Shown one piece after another: positions 19,120-26,965 of a stretch of 64,000 nt of DNA. How positions within the stretch are numbered: position 1 is the stretch's first letter; each line of letters opens with the position of its first letter. The notes beneath the pieces are model-generated. The model saw only the letters and a program-made list of their open reading frames with translations. It was not told the origin of the DNA and ran no database searches. The translations under genes and the position numbers were made by a program. The stretch lies in contig NZ_CP135079.1 of assembly GCF_032121415.1 (NCBI RefSeq), positions 2,728,001 to 2,792,000 of the forward strand, in the 5' to 3' direction. Origin of the DNA: Streptomyces parvus (GTDB lineage: Bacteria; Actinomycetota; Actinomycetes; Streptomycetales; Streptomycetaceae).

Positions 19120-19638
19120 ATGAGCACACCCGAACCCACAGAATCCGCTCCCGCCGCACCCGTCTCCCACGCCCATCCCCGGTTCGCGCAGGCGCTGGCC
19201 GAGCTGGGCCTCCAGGTGGAGGTGCGCCGCTTCCCCGACGCGACCAGGACCGCCGTCGAGGCCGCTGCGGCGGTCGGCTGCGAGCTGAGCGAGATCGTCA
19301 AGTCGCTGGTCTTCACGGCGGACGGCGTGCCGGTACTGGTCCTGATGGACGGGGCGTCCCGGGTGGACGTCGAGCTGGTACGCCGCGAACTCGGCGCGCA
19401 GAAGGTGGCGCGGGCCGACGCGGACCTGGTCCGGGAGACGACGGGGTACGCGATCGGAGGCGTGCCCCCCTTCGGCCACGCCACCCGGACCCGTGTCCTG
19501 GCCGACCGGCGCCTTCTGGACCACGCCGTGGTGTGGGCGGCGGCGGGCACCCCGCACACGGTCTTCCCGCTCGACCCGAAAACGCTGATCGCCCACGCGG
19601 GCGCGACGGTCGCGGATGTGCGCGAGCCCGCCAGGTGA
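19120..19638 (+). CDS. YbaK/EbsC family aminoacyl-tRNA deacylase
   Basis: YbaK-type proteins hydrolyse mischarged aminoacyl-tRNAs in trans (for example Cys-tRNA-Pro). This 172-residue protein shows the family pattern: FPDATRTAVEAAAAVGCELSEIVKSLVF (lysine of IVKSL is the conserved active-site residue), GVPVLVLMDGASRVD, then YAIGGVPPFGHATR with the conserved GGVPPFGH loop, and AAAGTPHTVFPLDPKTL. The ATG at 19120 follows 'cagcc' with no strong ribosome binding site. Its stop overlaps the GTG of the transporter gene by four bases, so the two are coupled. Confidence 0.9.
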   Translation: MSTPEPTESAPAAPVSHAHPRFAQALAELGLQVEVRRFPDATRTAVEAAAAVGCELSEIVKSLVFTADGVPVLVLMDGASRVDVELVRRELGAQKVARADADLVRETTGYAIGGVPPFGHATRTRVLADRRLLDHAVVWAAAGTPHTVFPLDPKTLIAHAGATVADVREPAR

Positions 19639-20486
19639 CCCCACTGGTCGCCCTCGCGGTCCTCATAGCCGCGGTCACGCACGCCAGTTGGAACGCCATC
19701 GCCCATGCGATCAAGGACCAGTTGCTCTCCTTCACCCTGATCTCAGGCGGCGGTCTGCTGATCGGCGCGGTGATGGCGCTGTTCGCCCCGTTCCCGGCGG
19801 CGGGCGCATGGCCCTACCTCCTGGTCTCGGCCGCGCTGCACGTGGCGTACATGCTGCTGCTGATGCGCTCGTTCACGCTGGGCGACTTCGGCCAGATGTA
19901 CCCGATCGCCCGGGGCACGGCCCCGCTGGTGGTGACGGTCCTGGCGGCGGTGTTCGTGGGCGAGCGTCCTGACGCCTGGGCCACGGCGGGCGTGGCGGTG
20001 GCATCGGCCGGACTGGTCGGCCTGGCACTGTGGGGCATCCGGGGCTCCGGGAAGCGCCCGCACTGGCCGGCGATCCTGGCAGCCCTCGGCACGGGCCTGG
20101 CCATCGCCGGTTACACGACGGTCGACGGCGTCGGGGTCCGCGCGTCGGGCACCCCGCTGGGTTACGTCGCGTGGCTGATGATCCTGGAGGGTCTGGCGAT
20201 CCCGGCGTACGCGTACTACCGCCGCCGCGCCGAACTGCTCCCGCAACTACGGCCGTACGCGGTACGCGGCCTGCTCGGTGCGGCCCTGTCGGTGGTCGCG
20301 TACGGCCTGGTGCTCTGGGCCCAGACGAGGGCCCCGCTCGCCCCGATCGCGGCGCTGCGCGAGTCGTCGATCATCGTGGGAGCGGCGATCGGCACGCTGT
20401 TCTTCAAGGAGCGCTTCGGGGCTCCGAGGATCGCGGCGGCGGGGCTGATGGTGGTGGGCATCGGGCTGATGCTGCACACGAGTTGA
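19635..20486 (+). CDS. EamA/DMT family transporter
   Basis: A 283-residue inner-membrane protein with ten predicted helices in two repeats, the drug/metabolite transporter layout. It opens MTPLVALAVLIAAVTHASWNA, a family-typical first helix, and has the second-repeat segment LAALGTGLAIAGYTTVDGVG; the last helix pair contains RESSIIVGAAIGTLFFKERFG, the conserved ExxF-KER motif of EamA domains. The start is GTG overlapping the YbaK stop (GTGA). The substrate is unknown; coupling with an editing deacylase might suggest amino-acid-related export, but this is a guess. Confidence 0.88.
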   Translation: MTPLVALAVLIAAVTHASWNAIAHAIKDQLLSFTLISGGGLLIGAVMALFAPFPAAGAWPYLLVSAALHVAYMLLLMRSFTLGDFGQMYPIARGTAPLVVTVLAAVFVGERPDAWATAGVAVASAGLVGLALWGIRGSGKRPHWPAILAALGTGLAIAGYTTVDGVGVRASGTPLGYVAWLMILEGLAIPAYAYYRRRAELLPQLRPYAVRGLLGAALSVVAYGLVLWAQTRAPLAPIAALRESSIIVGAAIGTLFFKERFGAPRIAAAGLMVVGIGLMLHTS

Positions 20487-20494
20487 GGCCGGGT

Positions 20495-20716
20495 TCAGCG
20501 GCCTTCTTCGCCACCGCCCGCATACGGCACGAAGGCCGCCCACGCGGCGGGAGCGAGGGTGAGGCGGGGCCCTTGGAGGTTCTTGGAGTCGCGTACGAGT
20601 ACGGCGTCGAGGGCGGTCGCGACCTCGACGCACTCGCTGCCGTTACTGCTGTCGCTGTAGCTGCTCTTGAACCAGCGCAGCTCGGAGGCGTTACCAGCAA
20701 GCGGCTTGCCCATCAT
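20495..20716 (-). CDS. DUF397 small regulatory protein
   Basis: 73 residues with the DUF397 signature: LRWFKSSYSDSSNGSECVEVA, then VLVRDSKNLQGPRLTLAPAAWAAFV. DUF397 proteins are coded next to DUF5753 XRE regulators throughout Streptomyces and are proposed partners of those regulators, as in the whiJ and abaA loci. The ATG at 20714-20716 overlaps the regulator's stop (ATGA), so it is translationally coupled. It ends nine bases from the convergent EamA gene. Confidence 0.9.
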   Translation of the reverse strand: MMGKPLAGNASELRWFKSSYSDSSNGSECVEVATALDAVLVRDSKNLQGPRLTLAPAAWAAFVPYAGGGEEGR

Positions 20717-21591
20717 GTCTCTCCCAGCACGTGCTCGATGAAGGCCGTCGACTCCCGAGGGGTCAGGGCCTGGGCCCGGATCATGCCACACCGCAAATCA
20801 AGGATTCTGACCTGCTTCGGATCGGAGACCGGCCGCCCGCCGAACGCCCCCTCGGACCGCCCTACCGCCGAGCCGTCCTTGAACTTCAGCACCTGGATCT
20901 CCCCATCGATTCCTGCGTGCTCCTCCAGGCCCATCGGCATCACCTGCACCGTTACGTTGCGCAACTCGCTGACGGACAAGAGGTGTTCCAGCTGGCGACG
21001 TAACACCATCTTGCCTCCGAGCGGACGCCGGAGCACCACCTCTTCCAGGACGAATCCGAGCGTCGGGACAGGCGAGCGCTCGAAGATGGCCTGCCGCGCC
21101 ATACGCGCGGCTACTCCACGTTCGATCTCGTCCGGCGGGTAGGCGGGCTGGCGCATCGAGAACAGCGCCCGAGCGTACTCGGCCGTCTGCAACAGGCCGT
21201 GGACACTGCTGTTGCCGTAAGCCAGCACCTCCACGGCCGCAGCCTCCAGCTTCGCCAGCTCCCGGATCTTCTTCGGATACCGCACCTCCGCAAGATCCGG
21301 CTTCATCGCCGCGAGCTTCCCGCCCGCCCCCACCGCCACGTCCACCGCGTCCATGAACTCCGGGCGCGGGATGCGCCGCCCGCCCTCGACCTTGTAGACC
21401 AAATCCTCGCCATAGCCCAGGAGTGACCCCAGCTCGCCCACCCGCAGGCCCGCCGCCTCACGCCAGGTCTTGATCTGGCGGCCCACCGCCGCGACGACCG
21501 CCGCCCCCGACTCGTCGTCCGGGTCGACTTCCCAACCAGGCTCGTCCACCGCGTCGTTGCCGCGCCCCGTACCGTCCTCGACCATGCTCAT
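20713..21591 (-). CDS. XRE-family regulator with DUF5753 domain (WhiJ-like)
   Basis: 292 residues: an acidic N-tail, a helix-turn-helix at about 33-90 (VGRQIKTWREAAGLRVGELG, GEDLVYKVEGGRRIPRP) and a C-terminal DUF5753 domain (from about 110) with EVLAYGNSSVHGLLQTAEYA, RQAIFERSPVPTLGFVLEE and ALTPRESTAFIEHVL. These regulators pair with small DUF397 proteins and control differentiation or antibiotic production in the cases studied. The ATG at 21589-21591 follows a GGGGG-type site. The downstream DUF397 gene overlaps by four bases, and an ATPase gene diverges upstream. Confidence 0.9.
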   Translation of the reverse strand: MSMVEDGTGRGNDAVDEPGWEVDPDDESGAAVVAAVGRQIKTWREAAGLRVGELGSLLGYGEDLVYKVEGGRRIPRPEFMDAVDVAVGAGGKLAAMKPDLAEVRYPKKIRELAKLEAAAVEVLAYGNSSVHGLLQTAEYARALFSMRQPAYPPDEIERGVAARMARQAIFERSPVPTLGFVLEEVVLRRPLGGKMVLRRQLEHLLSVSELRNVTVQVMPMGLEEHAGIDGEIQVLKFKDGSAVGRSEGAFGGRPVSDPKQVRILDLRCGMIRAQALTPRESTAFIEHVLGET

Positions 21592-21756
21592 GCAAGCCCC
21601 CGCTTCCGACGTGCGTGCCGTTCCTGCCTCAACCGCTTCCGTTCCCCGCACGTCACCGCCGACAGCCCGGACAACACCGGACAAGCCCCGGACAGTCACC
21701 GTACGCAACGGCCGCATCACTGGGAAAGGTACGCCGGGGCGGCCACGCTGAGTGAC

Positions 21757-22191
21757 ATGAACCAGGAAGTCACTCGCACCCCGCACACGCCCACCGAACG
21801 CGCGTTCACCGTGCTGCTCTCCCCCACCCGCCGAGGGGCCCGGCTCGCCCGGCTGCTGACCGCGGCCCATCTCGGCGCGTGGGGGCTCCCTTCGGAGTCG
21901 GCCGCGCACATCGTCGCCGAGCTGGCGGCCAACGCCACCGTCCACGGCCGCGTGAAGGGCCGGGACTTCCGACTCGGCCTCACCGTCACGGGCGGCACGC
22001 TGCGGATCGAGGTCACGGACACGCGCGGTGACAGCGTCCCTCCCGGCCCCGGAGCCGTGAAGCCGCCCGGGGACGACGCGGAGACCGGGCGCGGCCTGCT
22101 CATCGTCGAGGCGCTGGCGGACCACTGGGGCATCGTCCCCGGGCCGGTCCCGCGCAAGACGGTGTGGGCGGAGATCGACCTCGTGCGGTAG
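21757..22191 (+). CDS. HATPase_c_2 (RsbW-like) ATP-binding protein
   Basis: A 144-residue stand-alone GHKL ATPase of the anti-sigma/serine kinase type. Visible motifs are the N-box AHIVAELAANATVHG (about 50-64; the conserved Asn binds Mg-ATP), a G1 box LRIEVTDTRGD and a G2-type GRGLLIVEALADHWG. It is divergent from the WhiJ-like regulator with 165 bases between them. The set regulator + DUF397 + ATPase is a recurring Streptomyces module. Whether it phosphorylates a protein or only binds ATP is not visible. Confidence 0.85.
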   Translation: MNQEVTRTPHTPTERAFTVLLSPTRRGARLARLLTAAHLGAWGLPSESAAHIVAELAANATVHGRVKGRDFRLGLTVTGGTLRIEVTDTRGDSVPPGPGAVKPPGDDAETGRGLLIVEALADHWGIVPGPVPRKTVWAEIDLVR

Positions 22192-22531
22192 CCGCCCTCC
22201 ACCGCATCGCACCCCGGCGCGATCCGGTACGGCCTCATAAGACCTCACCGGATCGCACTCCACCGCGACCCACTGCGGCGCGACATCAACTACTCAAAGA
22301 ACCAGGAGAAAGAACCCCACCCGGCCCCACCCCCGGTGGCCACCTGACGGACCCCAGGAGCTTCCGGGGCCTCATCACTCACACGGGTGACATTTGCCAA
22401 CTCGGCTCGCTTTCGGGCAGGTTGCCCGGCATATGCTCACGCCAGACCACATCCCACACATACGTCGGCCCCCGACCGGGACTGCAATCCCAACCGAGGG
22501 CCTGGCCACCTAGGAAGATTCACCCTTCCCG
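22192..22531. other. Intergenic region between ATPase and HTH genes
   Basis: 340 bases with no supported gene. It holds an inverted repeat at 22219-22256 and, further on, the presumed promoter of the rightward HTH gene. The last bases before 22532 read ccttcccg, so no strong ribosome binding site is visible. Confidence 0.5.
22219..22256 (+). terminator. Putative terminator after the ATPase gene
   Basis: Ten-base arms gcgatccggt (22219-22228) and accggatcgc (22247-22256) are perfect reverse complements around an 18-base loop, 27 bases after the ATPase stop. There is no U-run. Confidence 0.45.
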
Positions 22532-23530
22532 ATGGATACCCAGCAGAATACTGCCCTCACCCGCGCCCTGGCGGAGGTTCCCGGACCTCTCCCCACCTCG
22601 GGCGTCATCCACATCACCCTCCCGCACACCGACCGCTTCACCGTCGTCGGCAACCACCTCGCCCAGCACCCCGACCTCAGCTGCACCGCCGTCGGACTCG
22701 CCGTACGCATCCAGTCGCTGCCCCAGGGGGCGAAGGTGGGCATCAAGGCGCTCGCCGCCCGCTGCACGGAAGGCGAGAAGCGCATCGCCGCCGCCCTGCG
22801 CGAACTCGAAGCCCACGGCTACCTGCGACGCGTCCGCGACCGACTGCCGAGCGGCCGGATCATCACCCGCACCGTCTTCTGCAACCGGCCCACCGCGCTG
22901 CTGCGCCCCCGCCACCCGGCAGTGGCACCACCGCAGCCCGCCAAGCCAGAGCCCGCGCCAACCGCTGAGGCTCCCGCGCCGGACCTGCCCGCCCCGCAGC
23001 CGGCACCACCGCAGGCCCCACTCTCCGTACCGCCCTCGCCTGCGCCGCTCTTCGTACCGCGCGTACCGCCCCCGACCGCCCCCAAGGCACCTCGTCGGCC
23101 GCTCCCCCGGCCCAGCGCACTCACCCCGGAGCTCGACCGCGCGGCCACCGCGTTCCTCAGCGATCTGCACCGACACGCACCCCAGTTCATGCTGTCCGAG
23201 GAAGACGTCCGTCGGCTGGTTCCCGGCGTGGCGGCCTGGCTCGAACGCGCAGCCTGTCCGGACGCCATCCGCCGCGTCCTCACCGACGACCCGCCGCACC
23301 CCCTCAAGCACCCGGCCAAACTCCTCACCTACCGGCTCACCGAGCTGCTCCCGCCGGCCCCTCCCGGCGTCGACGACCTCGCCGCGCTCGCTCGGCCGCG
23401 CATCACCGTCACGCCCTTCCAGACCTGCGACGACTGCGACCGCGCCTTCCGCTCCCCCACGCCAGGGCACTGCCGCGACTGCCGCGAAGACCGCGCCCGC
23501 CGAACCGCATACGCACAGGCCGCCGCCTGA
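22532..23530 (+). CDS. Helix-turn-helix protein with C-terminal zinc ribbon
   Basis: 332 residues in three parts. The N-terminal 120 contain a winged-helix-like region (LAVRIQSLPQGAKVGIKALA, EKRIAAALRELEAHGYLRRV), typical of replication-initiator or GntR-like Streptomyces HTH proteins. Residues 130-200 are Pro/Ala-rich and disordered. A C-terminal domain (about 205-315) ends with two CxxC pairs (CDDCDRAF and CRDCREDR), a likely zinc ribbon. Such proteins are common in actinomycetes with unknown targets. The ATG at 22532 begins MDTQQNTALT. Convergent with the kinase gene, 17 bases away. Confidence 0.7.
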   Translation: MDTQQNTALTRALAEVPGPLPTSGVIHITLPHTDRFTVVGNHLAQHPDLSCTAVGLAVRIQSLPQGAKVGIKALAARCTEGEKRIAAALRELEAHGYLRRVRDRLPSGRIITRTVFCNRPTALLRPRHPAVAPPQPAKPEPAPTAEAPAPDLPAPQPAPPQAPLSVPPSPAPLFVPRVPPPTAPKAPRRPLPRPSALTPELDRAATAFLSDLHRHAPQFMLSEEDVRRLVPGVAAWLERAACPDAIRRVLTDDPPHPLKHPAKLLTYRLTELLPPAPPGVDDLAALARPRITVTPFQTCDDCDRAFRSPTPGHCRDCREDRARRTAYAQAAA

Positions 23531-23547
23531 CCGGCCCCGAGCCGAGG

Positions 23548-24480
23548 TCACCGCATGCGCAGGGACTCCGCGACGGCGAGGGCGGACGGGGCGAGCCGCG
23601 GCTCGCCGTCCTCGATGTCCCAGAGGGCGTTCTGCAGCAGCCGCCCCAGCGTCCAGCCGGCGGCCCGTGCTCGGTCCAGGCCGAGGACATCGGTGAGCAG
23701 GTCGAACCGGCGGCGCACCACGCGCAGCGGCTCGCCCTTCGCGACGACGTCGTCCCACCGGCTGTCCAGGGCGGGCCACAGGTCGAACCCCGGATCGCCG
23801 GCGAGCGGTTCGGGGTCGATGGCGATCCACGGCTCACGCTGCGCGGCAAGGACGTTGTCGTAGTGGAGGTCCCAGTGCAGCAACCGGTCTCCGGGGTCGT
23901 CGGCCACTTCGGCGACGGCCGAGGCCCAGCCCCGCAGGTGGTGCCGGTCGGCCGGGTCGGTCAGATGGGTGATCGCCCGCGGGACCTGCTCCAGCATCGC
24001 GGCGGCGACGTCACCGAGGCCGCGCAGTCCCGGCGGTGCGTGGACCGCGACCAGCCGCGCGTGCAGTCCGGCGAGAATCCCCATCGCCACGTCGTCATCC
24101 TCGATCGACGCCAGGGTGCGGGCTCCGTCGAGCCGTTCCAGGAGCATGCTGCTGCTCGCGGGATCGTGGTCGAGCAGCCGGACCATTCCCTCGCCGTTCC
24201 AGGCGCGGAGCCCGATCAGGGCGGCGGTGGTCTCCGCCCTGGGCGGCTGGAGTCTGAGAACCGCGCGCGTGCCGTCGTGGCGCAGGACCGGCAGCACCAA
24301 GGATGCCTGCCCGGACCGGACAGCCCCGTCCCGCCGCAACTGCCAGCGCTCCAGCATGTCCGCGGTGAGGGACGGAAGTCCGGCGATCCAGGCTCTTCCC
24401 TCCTCTCCGAAGCTCGTGGCGTACGACGCCACCAGGGGTTGCGGGACCTCGTCGCCAGCCAACGCGTCGGGTGCTGTCAC
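23548..24480 (-). CDS. Aminoglycoside 6-phosphotransferase / hydroxyurea kinase family protein
   Basis: 310 residues matching the APH(6)/hydroxyurea kinase family rather than general APH enzymes. It shows the family N-terminal YATSFGEEGRAWIAGLPSL (20-38), WQLRRDGAVRSGQASLVLPV, the catalytic HWDLHYDN (203-210, with Asp as base) and the metal-binding IDPEPLAGDPGFDLWPAL (221-238). Family members phosphorylate streptomycin at the 6-hydroxyl, or hydroxyurea. The GTG start overlaps the upstream acetyltransferase stop (GTGA). Whether it confers resistance or serves another kinase role cannot be decided from sequence. Confidence 0.82.
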   Translation of the reverse strand: MTAPDALAGDEVPQPLVASYATSFGEEGRAWIAGLPSLTADMLERWQLRRDGAVRSGQASLVLPVLRHDGTRAVLRLQPPRAETTAALIGLRAWNGEGMVRLLDHDPASSSMLLERLDGARTLASIEDDDVAMGILAGLHARLVAVHAPPGLRGLGDVAAAMLEQVPRAITHLTDPADRHHLRGWASAVAEVADDPGDRLLHWDLHYDNVLAAQREPWIAIDPEPLAGDPGFDLWPALDSRWDDVVAKGEPLRVVRRRFDLLTDVLGLDRARAAGWTLGRLLQNALWDIEDGEPRLAPSALAVAESLRMR

Positions 24481-25067
24481 CGGTTCTCGCTCTCGGTCCA
24501 GCGGCCGGCCGTCGCGTGCCAGTCGCGGCGGAGGAGGCCGAAGACCCACGAGTCGGAGACGTCGCCGTTGACGACGCAGTCCTCGCGGAGGGTGCCTTCG
24601 AGGACGAAGCCGAGCTTCTCCAGGACCCGGGCGGACGCCACGTTGCGGGTGTCGGCCTCGGCCTGGACCCGGTTCAGGTCCAGGGCGTCGAACGCCCACC
24701 GCAGGACGGCATGCGCGGTCTCCGTGGCGTAGCCGTTGCCCCAAGCGGCGGCGTCGAAGACATAACCCAGGGACGCGCTGCGGAAATCCGGGTTGAAGCT
24801 CGTCAGGCCGCACCAGCCGATGAACGAGCCGTCGGAGACGCGCTCGACGGCCACCCGCGCTCCCGAACCCTCCTCCTCGATCCTCCGGCAGGTCGCCAGG
24901 AACCGCTGGGAACGGGCCGGATCGGTCCACGGCGGGGAGTCCCAGTAACGCAGCACATGGGCGTCGCTCTGCAGCGCGTAGAGCGGTGCCGCGTCGGCGT
25001 CGGTGAACGGCCGCAGGAGCAGGCGCTCGGTCTTCAGCTCAGGGGTGGGCAAGGCCATACGGGGCAT
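24477..25067 (-). CDS. RimJ/RimL-type GNAT acetyltransferase
   Basis: 196 residues, Acetyltransf_3 type: LKTERLLLRPFTDADAAPLY at the start, SLGYVFDAAAWGNGYATETA (the acetyl-CoA loop, here with N-G-Y-A) and a late NVASARVLEKLGFVLEGTLR. These enzymes acetylate protein N-termini or small amines. ATG at 25065-25067 is the longest start; ATG at 25056-25058 (MALPTPELK) has better ribosome-binding spacing. It is coupled to the APH(6)-type kinase by a four-base overlap, so the two may form a small modifying operon. Confidence 0.85.
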   Translation of the reverse strand: MPRMALPTPELKTERLLLRPFTDADAAPLYALQSDAHVLRYWDSPPWTDPARSQRFLATCRRIEEEGSGARVAVERVSDGSFIGWCGLTSFNPDFRSASLGYVFDAAAWGNGYATETAHAVLRWAFDALDLNRVQAEADTRNVASARVLEKLGFVLEGTLREDCVVNGDVSDSWVFGLLRRDWHATAGRWTESENR

Positions 25068-25181
25068 CCTGCCGAGTGACCCCCGGTCCCGCCATTCGTT
25101 TTCCGACGGCGTCGGCCGTCGCGGACGACGACCAGCCGCACCAGCGGCTGGATCTCCGTACCGCGACTACCATCCCGGCCC

Positions 25182-25631
25182 ATGACCATCTCCACGACCG
25201 GCGAGCGGGCCGGCGAAGACGCGTACGAGATCGACACCGACCCGGACCGCATCGACATCGGCCTCGTGCACCACTGGCTCTCCACCGACGCCTTCTGGGC
25301 GCTCGGCCGCAGCCGAGACCTTGTGGAGCGGTCCCTGCGCGGATCGCTCAACTTCGGTGTGTACGACGGCGAGGGGACGCAGGTCGCCTACGCCCGCGTC
25401 GTCACCGACCAGGCCACCTTCGCCTGGCTCTGCGACGTCTACGTGGACCCCGCGCACCGCGGGCGGGGCCTCGGCGTACGCCTGGCGACCGCCGTCCGCG
25501 ACCACCTCGCCCCGTACGGACTCAAGCGGACCCTGCTCGCCACGCTCGACGCCCACGAGCTGTACGCCAAGGTCGGGTTCGCCCCCGTCCCCGACCCGCA
25601 GATGCTGATGATGCTCGGCCCGGCGACGTAG
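25182..25631 (+). CDS. GNAT acetyltransferase
   Basis: 149 residues with the compact GNAT fold: DIGLVHHWLSTDAFWALGRS at the N-terminus, FAWLCDVYVDPAHRGRGLGV (acetyl-CoA-binding R-G-R-G-L-G) in the middle, and YAKVGFAPVPDP near the end. This N-terminal segment is common in a family annotated simply as GNAT N-acetyltransferase. The substrate is unknown. It diverges from the RimJ-type gene across about 115 bases and is convergent with the next GNAT. Confidence 0.85.
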   Translation: MTISTTGERAGEDAYEIDTDPDRIDIGLVHHWLSTDAFWALGRSRDLVERSLRGSLNFGVYDGEGTQVAYARVVTDQATFAWLCDVYVDPAHRGRGLGVRLATAVRDHLAPYGLKRTLLATLDAHELYAKVGFAPVPDPQMLMMLGPAT

Positions 25632-25669
25632 AGGCGCGGCCGGCGGAGCGAGCCCGCACTCCGCCGCCG

Positions 25670-26137
25670 CTACGTCCACTCCGCCACGGTCTCCCCGTCC
25701 TCCTCCACCCCCGTCGGCCGGAAGCCGAGCGCGGTGTACAGGTGCGCGGCCGCCTCGTTCTCCGGGGCGTACGAGAGGCGTACGGCGGTGCCGGGCTCGC
25801 GGGCCGACAGCCAGTCGGCCAGGGTGAGTACGGCGGCCCGGCCGATGCCCGCGCCCTGGTGGGCGGCGTCGATCAGCATGCCGCCGATCCAGTGCGAACC
25901 GTCCTCGTCCCGGGCCCACATGATGTGGCCGGTCACCTCGTCGCCCGCGAGGACCGCCAGGGAGTTCCAGGTGTCCTCGCGGCTGCTCAGGACGAGGTAG
26001 CGGGCGGCCAGGGCGGGGACCCAGTCGCGCTGGTCGTCGCGGGGCGCGCAGTCGGCGACGGCCCGCCAGTTGTCCGCGTCCACCTCGTGGAGGGTGACGG
26101 GGCGGCCGGTTCTGTCGGTGTGCTCGTGGTCGATCAT
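25670..26137 (-). CDS. GNAT acetyltransferase
   Basis: 155 residues. It begins MIDHEHTDRTGRPVTLHEVD and shows SHWIGGMLIDAAHQGAGIGR (acetyl-CoA loop with Q-G-A-G-I-G) and RLSYAPENEAAAHLYTALGF, the usual GNAT C-terminal signature. The N-terminal VTLHEVDADNWRAVADC is like the diamine/spermidine-acetyltransferase subfamily, but that assignment is tentative. Single gene, 42 bases upstream of an SDR gene on the same strand. Confidence 0.83.
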   Translation of the reverse strand: MIDHEHTDRTGRPVTLHEVDADNWRAVADCAPRDDQRDWVPALAARYLVLSSREDTWNSLAVLAGDEVTGHIMWARDEDGSHWIGGMLIDAAHQGAGIGRAAVLTLADWLSAREPGTAVRLSYAPENEAAAHLYTALGFRPTGVEEDGETVAEWT

Positions 26138-26179
26138 CCGCGCAGGGTAGACCGCCGGGGCGGTGCCCGGCCACGGGGT

Positions 26180-26965
26180 TTACGGCTGCCCCATCGCCTG
26201 CCGGAAGCCCGTGTTCACCGCGAGGATCCCGCCGTCCACGCGCAGCGTCGTCCCCGTGATCCACGATGCGTCGGACGAGGCGAGGAAGGCCACGGCCGAC
26301 GCGATGTCCTCCGGCGTGCCGATGCGGCCCAGGGGGTAGAGGGCCGCCGCCCGGGCCAACTCGGCGTCGCGGCCGGCCCAGGCGTCGGTGCGGATCGTGC
26401 CGGGGGCGACCAGGTTGACCCGTACGCCGCGCGGTCCCGCGTGGCCCGCCAGCGTACGGGTCAGGCTGGCCAGGCCCGCCTTCGCGGCGCTGTACGCGTG
26501 GCCGCCGAAGTCCTGTTCACCGTTGACCGAGCCGATGGTGACGATCGCCCCCCGGCCCGAGGCGACGAGGTGCGGCAGGGCGGCGCGGGCGCAGCGGAAC
26601 GGGCCGGAGAGCGTGATGTCCAGATCGCGTTCCCACTGCTCGTCCGGCTCGTCCTCGAAGAGTTCGGTGTCCTCGCTCGCCGCGTACGCGTTGTTGACCA
26701 GGACGTCGAGCCGGCCGAACCTCTCGACCGCGTAGGCCACCGCCGCCTCCACCGCCGTCCGGTCGGCGACGTCGCAGGCGAGGGAGGCGGCGGTGCCGCC
26801 CGCCTCGCGTATCGCCGCAGCCGTGTCGGACGCGCGCTTCGCGTCCAGGTCCGTGACGAGGACCGAGGCGCCTTCCGCCGCCAGGCGGTGGGCTGTTGCC
26901 GCGCCGATTCCCTGGCCCGCGGCGGTGATCAGGACGCTGTATCCGTCGAAGCGCGTAGATGTCAT
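26180..26965 (-). CDS. Short-chain dehydrogenase/reductase
   Basis: 261 residues of classical SDR. The nucleotide-binding motif is TAAGQGIGAATA (about 13-24), followed by the NNAY motif (LVNNAYA, an unusual replacement of NNAG), catalytic Ser in TIGSVNG, YSAAKAG (Tyr and Lys of YxxxK) and the C-terminal WITGTTLRVDGGI, typical of FabG-like enzymes. The ATG at 26963-26965 overlaps the stop of the serine hydrolase by four bases. The pairing with a hydrolase suggests joint metabolism of an ester and its alcohol or ketone, but no substrate is indicated. Confidence 0.87.
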   Translation of the reverse strand: MTSTRFDGYSVLITAAGQGIGAATAHRLAAEGASVLVTDLDAKRASDTAAAIREAGGTAASLACDVADRTAVEAAVAYAVERFGRLDVLVNNAYAASEDTELFEDEPDEQWERDLDITLSGPFRCARAALPHLVASGRGAIVTIGSVNGEQDFGGHAYSAAKAGLASLTRTLAGHAGPRGVRVNLVAPGTIRTDAWAGRDAELARAAALYPLGRIGTPEDIASAVAFLASSDASWITGTTLRVDGGILAVNTGFRQAMGQP

